A DNA stretch of 64,000 bases from JAJDNH01 sp964552395 (GTDB taxonomy: Bacteria > Acidobacteriota > Thermoanaerobaculia > Thermoanaerobaculales > Sulfomarinibacteraceae), in assembly GCA_964552395.1 (NCBI GenBank), contig CAZKGM010000008.1, forward strand, positions 1-64,000. The letters run 5' to 3'. Below are positions 59,545 to 64,000 of this stretch, piece by piece. Each line of letters opens with the position of its first letter. Position 1 is the stretch's first letter. The position numbers and the translations under genes were made by a program. The notes beneath the pieces were generated by a model. It was given only the letters and a program-made list of their open reading frames with translations. It ran no database searches and was not told the origin of the DNA.

Positions 59545-61053
59545 ATGAAGCAGGAGCGGATGAGGCTCTTCTCCCTTGCCGGCGTGATCGTCGCCGCTGT
59601 GTTGTTCGGGATGGTCGTGGCAGGGGGCCTCAACCTGACGCCGCAGGTGGCGGCCGACCGCCCGGCGGCGACGCCGGCGGCGGCGCCGGCGCCGATGGCA
59701 GCACCGGACTTCGCGTCGCTCGCGGAGAGGGTCGTGCCGTCGGTGGTTTCGGTCTACGCGAAGGAGATCATCAAGCCCGGTGATCAGCAGCAGATGCGGG
59801 GCATGCCCAACGATCCCTTCCACTTCTTCTTCGGTCCGTTCAACAACCGGGACCGTCAGCAACAACAGGAACCGATCGTGCGGCCATCGGCGGGATCGGG
59901 GTTCTTCATCTCGTCGGACGGCGAGTTGCTCACCAACAACCACGTGGTCGAGAACGCCGATCAGCTCGAGATCCGCCTCAAGGACGGCAGCCGGTACGCG
60001 GTGAAGGTGGTCGGCCGGGACCCGGCGACGGACGTTGCCCTGATTCGGGTGGTCAAGCCGGACCGCGAGTTCCCGGTGCTGCCGCTCGGTGAGTCCAAGG
60101 CGGCGCGGGTCGGAGAGTGGGTGATGGCCGTGGGCAATCCCCTCAACATGGACCACACAGTGACCGTCGGCGTGGTGTCGGCGAAGGGGCGTGTGCTCGG
60201 AATCTCCGACACCTCTTTCGAGAACTTCATTCAGACCGACGCCGCCATCAACTTCGGAAACTCGGGCGGACCGCTGGTCGATCTCCAGGGTCGGGTGATC
60301 GGCATCAACACGGCGATCAACGCTCGCGGTCAAGGAATGGGCTTTGCGGTCCCGATCGATACCGCCAAGCTGATCCTGCCGCAGCTGCGGGAGCACGGCA
60401 AGGTTGTTCGCGGCTACCTCGGAGTGACCGTTCGCAACATCGGCCCCGAGCTGCAGGACGCGTTCGGTCTCAAGGATCGCAACGGCGCCTTTGTCGAGGA
60501 GGTGCTTTCGGGTCACTCCGGTGACAAGGCCGGGCTCGAGCACGGCGACGTCATCACCGAGATCAACGGCGATCCCGTCAAGGACACTCGCGGCCTGATC
60601 GATCGGATCTCGGCGACCCCGCCGGGTACCAAGGTCCGGCTCGAGGTCCTCCGCAACGGGAAGAACAAGGAGCTGTCGGCGGTGCTCGAGGAGCGCAAGG
60701 GCGACGAGAACAAGGAGGAAGGCGAGTCCGACCACGTCGAAGAGCAGGGCAGTCTCTCCGATCGTCTCGGCATCACGGTTTCCGACCTCACGCCCCGCGC
60801 ACGCCAGATGTACCGCATCGATGACAGCGTCAGCGGTGTTGTGATCACGCATGTCAAGCCCGTGTCGGCAGCTGCGGACGACGGGCTGCAGCGTGGTGAC
60901 GTCGTGACCGAGGTCAACGGCACCAAGGTCACCTCCGCGTCCGGCCTGGTGAACGCGGTGAAGGCGGTGCAGCGCGGCGGCTATGCACGCCTGTACGTGT
61001 ACCGTCCGCAGGCGGACCGATCGTTCTTCGCCATCATCAAGCTCGACAAGTAA
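59545..61053 (+). CDS. HtrA/DegP-family periplasmic serine protease
   Basis: This 502-residue protein degrades misfolded envelope proteins. It has an N-terminal membrane segment or signal (about 8-27), an Ala/Pro linker, and a trypsin-like domain with the triad His 133 (TNNHVV), Asp 163 (ATDVAL) and Ser 240 (FGNSGGP). Two PDZ domains follow (about 275-365 and 405-495). ATG 59545 follows GGAGGTGAAAG. A strong terminator sits just downstream, so the gene is probably monocistronic. Confidence 0.93.
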   Translation: MKQERMRLFSLAGVIVAAVLFGMVVAGGLNLTPQVAADRPAATPAAAPAPMAAPDFASLAERVVPSVVSVYAKEIIKPGDQQQMRGMPNDPFHFFFGPFNNRDRQQQQEPIVRPSAGSGFFISSDGELLTNNHVVENADQLEIRLKDGSRYAVKVVGRDPATDVALIRVVKPDREFPVLPLGESKAARVGEWVMAVGNPLNMDHTVTVGVVSAKGRVLGISDTSFENFIQTDAAINFGNSGGPLVDLQGRVIGINTAINARGQGMGFAVPIDTAKLILPQLREHGKVVRGYLGVTVRNIGPELQDAFGLKDRNGAFVEEVLSGHSGDKAGLEHGDVITEINGDPVKDTRGLIDRISATPPGTKVRLEVLRNGKNKELSAVLEERKGDENKEEGESDHVEEQGSLSDRLGITVSDLTPRARQMYRIDDSVSGVVITHVKPVSAAADDGLQRGDVVTEVNGTKVTSASGLVNAVKAVQRGGYARLYVYRPQADRSFFAIIKLDK

Positions 61054-61072
61054 CCCGCTCGCGAACCAACTT

Positions 61073-61104
61073 GAGGGCCCCGCCCGGCGGGGCCCTCTTT
61101 CTTT
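61073..61104 (+). terminator. Intrinsic terminator of htrA
   Basis: GAGGGCCCCGCC (61073-61084) pairs with GGCGGGGCCCTC (61086-61097), a GC-rich stem of about 11 bp around a small loop, followed by TTTCTTT. It lies 20 bases after the htrA stop and 41 bases before mnmA. Confidence 0.85.
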
Positions 61105-61145
61105 GGTTCGGAATACACTGTCGGAGTGGATGTTGTGGTGAGCGC

Positions 61146-62216
61146 ATGAAGGTCCTTGTGGCGATGTCCGGAGGGCTCGACTCCTCGGTCGCGGCTCTCG
61201 AGATGGTGAAGGCAGGCCACCAGGTGGAGGCGATATTCCTACGGCTGTGGGATCCGCTCGCGAGCGGGAAGGGCTCACGCTGCTGCTCCATCGAGGACAT
61301 GGAGGACGCGAGAATCGTGGCCGATGCCCTCGGCATACCGCTTCGCGAGGAGTGCACTTCGCGGCGGTTCTTCGACCAGGTGTTTCATGCCTCCCTGGAG
61401 CGCTACGCCGAGGGGCTGACGCCGAACCCGTGCGTCGTGTGCAATGAGAAGATCAAGTTCGCCGAGCTGGAGGCGGTGGCGGACGCGGCTGGTGCCGAGG
61501 TCCTGGTGACAGGGCACTACGCCCGACTGCGTGGCGGGGAAGGAGGGCCGGTGCAGCTGCTGCGGGGAGCCGACGCCGCGAAGGACCAGTCCTACTTTCT
61601 CCACCGGCTCGGGCAGGATCGCCTGCGGCGGGTGGCGTTTCCCGTCGGCGGCATGACGAAGGACGAGGTCCGCCGGAAGGCACGGGAGGCGGGCCTACAC
61701 GTCGCGGGCAAGACAGAGAGCCAGGAGCTCTGCTTCGTTCCCGAGGGGACCTCGTATGCAGATCTGATGGAGGCCTGGCTGCCGGACCGAGTGCGAGCCG
61801 GCGAGATCGTGGACAGCGGCGGCCGGCGCCTTGGTTCGCACGGCGGCGTTCACCGTTTTACTGTGGGCCAGCGCCGCGGCCTCGGTGTTGCCTCGGACCG
61901 GCCCCTGTACGTCCTGAAGCTGCAGGCCGATACCGGGACCGTCGTGATCGGCGACCGTGACGAGCTGATGGCGTTCTCGTTCGAAGCAGACGATGCGCGC
62001 TGGGTCTCGGGTCGGCCCCCGGCCGCCAGGTTCACCTGCTCGGTGCAGGTTCGCTCGCGGCACCGTGCCGTTCCAGCCCGGGTCGAGGTTCGGGGTGAGG
62101 GCGTCCTGATCGTGCCGGTGGAGCCGATGCCGGCGCCTGCGCCGGGGCAAGCTGCCGTCCTTTACGACGGCGATGAAGTTCTCGGCGGCGGCTGGATCAG
62201 TGCCGCTGAGCGATGA
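61146..62216 (+). CDS. mnmA: tRNA 2-thiouridine(34) synthase MnmA
   Basis: MnmA (356 residues) uses ATP and a persulfide to make 2-thiouridine at the tRNA wobble position. The PP-loop motif SGGLDSS is at residues 8-14. The catalytic cysteines are Cys 96 in NPCVVCN and Cys 196 in SQELCFV. The RFTVGQRRGLGVAS segment and a C-terminal beta barrel complete the protein. The frame runs back to 61071, but ATG 61146 gives the standard start KVLVAMSGG. Confidence 0.94.
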   Translation: MKVLVAMSGGLDSSVAALEMVKAGHQVEAIFLRLWDPLASGKGSRCCSIEDMEDARIVADALGIPLREECTSRRFFDQVFHASLERYAEGLTPNPCVVCNEKIKFAELEAVADAAGAEVLVTGHYARLRGGEGGPVQLLRGADAAKDQSYFLHRLGQDRLRRVAFPVGGMTKDEVRRKAREAGLHVAGKTESQELCFVPEGTSYADLMEAWLPDRVRAGEIVDSGGRRLGSHGGVHRFTVGQRRGLGVASDRPLYVLKLQADTGTVVIGDRDELMAFSFEADDARWVSGRPPAARFTCSVQVRSRHRAVPARVEVRGEGVLIVPVEPMPAPAPGQAAVLYDGDEVLGGGWISAAER

Positions 62217-62840
62217 GCCTGCGGTGGAGCCCAGGAGGAAATGACCCGCGCCACGGCAGATCCGCGGCCTGCGGCCGCACCCCTCGGGGACCGTCAGTCG
62301 GTCCTCGAGGCAAGCCTCGGTCCGTCCTGCCGGCCCTGAGGGGCCGCTGCGCTCGGATCTGCCTCCCGAGTCCTCCAGAGCATCAGGAGGCCCCCCTCCC
62401 TTCTGATGGGGGAGGGATCGCGCAGGAGCGCCCTCTCGCCCCCCGCCGCTGCACGAGTTTCGTCGCCGCGACCACGAGGTCAGCGACTCCTCGCTCGCTG
62501 GCAGCGAGGCGCGAGGAGAACGCCCTGCGCGATCCCGCTTGCACGGGTGTGGCGCGATCGCATGTCCCGTGCGGGCGTTGCCCGCAGCCCGCTGTGCGGG
62601 CCGGCGGGGCGGGAACGGACCGGTGCGTCGGCTCACGGCCGCACCCGTCGCGGTCGCCGGGAGGAACCGTGCTCGGAGGCTTACCCTCACCAGAGTTCGG
62701 GCCAAGTCTCCTGCGCCCGGTCCCCCCGCCGCCCGCGGCGGGACGGCCGCTCGCCTCCTTCCGTCCCGTCCCCGCCCCGCCGCGGGACCGTTCCTGGGGG
62801 AATACCCCGCGCCCGCCAAGCCGGTGATGAAGTGATTGAG
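62217..62840. other. Non-coding, hairpin-rich region
   Basis: About 620 bases after mnmA hold no convincing gene. Many short inverted repeats occur in series: GGACCG with CGGTCC (around 62288-62304), CGAGG with CCTCG just after it, GGGAGGGG-type pairing near 62395-62416, and GCGGGC with GCCCGC near 62573-62585. Open frames here have unusual, Arg/Pro/Ala-heavy composition. It could be a decayed mobile element, a structured RNA or a repeat cluster. Confidence 0.5.
62414..62536. repeat. 123-bp inverted-repeat element
   Basis: GGGATCGCGCAGG (62414-62426) is matched in perfect inverted form by CCTGCGCGATCCC (62524-62536). The similarity continues inward imperfectly for about 12 more bases. The interior contains a further hairpin, CTCGCT with AGCGAG. 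There are no obvious flanking target duplications. Confidence 0.6.
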
Positions 62841-62917
62841 TGATTACATGATGAAGTTCCCCCGCCCACCCGGGAGAAGGCGGACGTAGCGCGCTTCAGA
62901 AGACGGTGCGTTCGACG

Positions 62918-62998
62918 GAATGTGCCATCTATGACATCTCCGCTGGACGCGCTTCACGAGCCCATCGCGCTCGCGCGGAATGTCATAGGTGGCAATTC
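62918..62998. repeat. 81-bp fold-back repeat
   Basis: GAATGTGCCATCTATGACAT (62918-62937) pairs with ATGTCATAGGTGGCAATTC (62980-62998), with one mismatch and one gap. The pairing extends inward through TCCGC. The loop is about 30 bases. The stem is much less GC-rich than its surroundings, which suggests it is a foreign element or a selected RNA structure. The following 250 bases, to 63249, show nothing recognisable. Confidence 0.6.
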
Positions 62999-63249
62999 GC
63001 GGGGAAGGCGATCGGCTGTGTGGCCTCAGGGACCAGGGAGGCGGCTCGAGCGATTCCGAGCGGTCGCCGTGGAGACGCGGAACCGTTCTGGTGGCCTTGC
63101 GACCGCCCGGAATCGTGAGACGGGCGTTCGCCACGCGAACGCACGGCCGCCGGAGCCACAGAGAAGACCGCTCTCCCACGGCCCTTGGCTTTCGGAGAAG
63201 ATGCCCCACCACTGACTTCACGACGCTACGGCCGGTCCGCGCCGCCGCG

Positions 63250-63564
63250 TCAATTCGTCGATTTCGTTGGCCCGCCGTCGGGGGATCTTGGTGTGGGCGG
63301 CTCCTGGATCGGACCGAACGTCTGCTCGTACATTTGCAGGTTGTGGGTGAGGGCGCGGAGCAGCTGACGTGCCTGGAACGGAGTCATCATGAGACGTGCG
63401 ACAACCGGGATGTCCTGGCGGCCGGGAAGCGTGCGGCCGAAGTCGAGCACGACCTCGGAGTAGTTGTGGGCGATGCTAACGAAGTTCGAGTACTCACCCA
63501 TGGCGACCTCTGCCGGCACACTCAGCTTGGGTGGTTGCGGCGGGCTGGATGGCTGGTTCGTCAT
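63250..63564 (-). CDS. DUF3467 family protein
   Basis: This 104-residue protein has a Pro-rich N-terminus and the DUF3467 core: GEYSNFVSIAHNYSEVVLDF, FGRTLPGRQDIPVVARLMM, and TPFQARQLLRALTHNLQMYE. Function of the family is unknown; it is widespread and often a single small gene. ATG 63564 is preceded by GGAGGG four bases upstream. Longer upstream frames are not family-like. Confidence 0.85.
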   Translation of the reverse strand: MTNQPSSPPQPPKLSVPAEVAMGEYSNFVSIAHNYSEVVLDFGRTLPGRQDIPVVARLMMTPFQARQLLRALTHNLQMYEQTFGPIQEPPTPRSPDGGPTKSTN

Positions 63565-63580
63565 GATTCCCTCCGGCGCC

Positions 63581-63586
63581 ATTGTA
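63581..63586 (-). promoter_or_regulatory. -10 box of the DUF3467 gene
   Basis: TACAAT on the minus strand matches five of six -10 bases and lies 16 bases before ATG 63564. Transcription would start close to the GGAGGG site. The -35 is not clear. The 93-base interval is shared with the divergent gene at 63658. Confidence 0.35.
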
Positions 63587-63657
63587 GCCCTCACGACCCG
63601 AGCGGTGCTGCACGGTCTCCAGTGTGGGACAATGCTGCGCGAGCAGGAGGTTGCGCC

Positions 63658-64000
63658 ATGAATAGGCTCGTAGCTGCGTCCCTGGTTGTGGCGGTGGTGG
63701 CGACCGTGGCGGTGGCGCAAGAGGCGGCCGATCCGTACGCCGCAGTCGACGCCGCCTGGCAGCAGAGAAGCGTGGGACAGAAGGACGGGTGGGCCGATCC
63801 AGCGGTTGCCAAGCGGGTCGGCGGCACGGCGGGGGAGGCGCTGAAGGCGCACCCGGGGGATCTCGGCGCGGCGTGGCGGGCGCTGCGGGCCGCCTACTAC
63901 CTGGGGGAGGTGTCAGCGACAACCCAGGACGAGAAGCAGGCTGCCTTCGCCCGTGTCAAGCCGCTGTACGACAGATTCTGGCCGGTGCTCGTCCATCACG
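63658..64000 (+). CDS. Secreted protein of unknown function (3' truncated by window)
   Basis: ATG 63658 follows GCAGGAGGTTGCGCC. The visible 114 codons begin with a Sec signal, LVAASLVVAVVATVAVAQEA, cut near residue 20. The mature part has helical, TPR-like character (KAHPGDLGAAWRALRAAYYL). No stop occurs before the window ends. It diverges from the DUF3467 gene. The family is not recognised from this fragment. Confidence 0.7.
   Translation, partial: MNRLVAASLVVAVVATVAVAQEAADPYAAVDAAWQQRSVGQKDGWADPAVAKRVGGTAGEALKAHPGDLGAAWRALRAAYYLGEVSATTQDEKQAAFARVKPLYDRFWPVLVHH

Noticed and set aside
62213..62827. Plus-strand open frame of 204 codons after mnmA
   Set aside because: It crosses several inverted repeats, is Arg/Pro-heavy and has no domain or ribosome site; two other frames overlap it equally well.
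62844..63221. Minus-strand open frame of 125 codons
   Set aside because: It runs through the fold-back repeat and has atypical composition with no recognisable protein.

Overview
The window is a GC-rich chromosomal segment of a Gram-negative-type bacterium. Three things point to a deep-branching lineage such as Acidobacteriota: an uninterrupted str/S10/spc/alpha ribosomal super-operon, Myxococcus-like Ser/Thr kinases with large C-terminal extensions, and a PilY1-type minor pilin cluster together with a Bat (aerotolerance) operon. The phylum is inferred; no rRNA gene is present. GTG and TTG starts are frequent. No tRNA, rRNA, CRISPR array, integrase or prophage was seen.

Region 1 (1-15265, all plus strand). 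The end of tuf is followed by rpsJ, rplC, rplD, rplW, rplB, rpsS, rplV, rpsC, rplP, rpmC, rpsQ, rplN, rplX, rplE, rpsN, rpsH, rplF, rplR, rpsE, rpmD, rplO, secY, adk, map, infA, rpmJ, rpsM, rpsK, rpsD, rpoA and rplQ. Many genes overlap by 4 bases. A strong intrinsic hairpin terminator closes the run at 15235-15265. S14, L36 and S4 are the zinc-binding forms. S5 and L17 carry unusual acidic C-terminal tails.

Region 2 (15244-21599). Two minus-strand genes (a YihY-like membrane protein and a beta-CASP RNA exonuclease) converge on the ribosomal run. A plus-strand cluster of small proteins (DUF883-like, glycine-zipper-like, zinc ribbon plus DUF2007, YbjN/CesT-like) follows, then a histidine kinase with a degenerate receiver domain.

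Region 3 (21719-29467). Three large GT-C fold glycosyltransferase-like membrane proteins; the third is fused to a six-repeat NHL propeller.

Region 4 (29526-39713). A minor pilin/PilY1 operon: four prepilin-like proteins (FimT/GspH, PilV, PilW and PilX types), two large secreted proteins that together resemble one PilY1 whose von Willebrand A-like domain is split between them, an FxLYD-like secreted protein and a small membrane-anchored protein. The first large protein ends in a Thr-Pro repeat of about 160 residues, a plausible glycosylation target for the enzymes next door.

Region 5 (39763-50460). Oligoendopeptidase F, an M16 peptidase, an orphan 109-residue protein, a 168-bp MITE-like element, two Ser/Thr protein kinases and an RNase Z-like hydrolase.

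Region 6 (50705-59163). A MoxR/Bat operon: MoxR ATPase, DUF58, a DUF4381/BatD-like membrane protein, BatA-type VWA, a BatB-BatC fusion, BatD, then a GAF-GGDEF protein.

Region 7 (59164-64000). HtrA/DegP serine protease behind an ECF-sigma-like promoter, mnmA, about 1 kb of non-coding DNA rich in inverted repeats, a DUF3467 protein and the start of a secreted protein.

The parts with most novelty are the split PilY1 with its Thr-Pro stalk next to GT-C enzymes, the apparent leaderless GTG promoters, and the two inverted-repeat elements.
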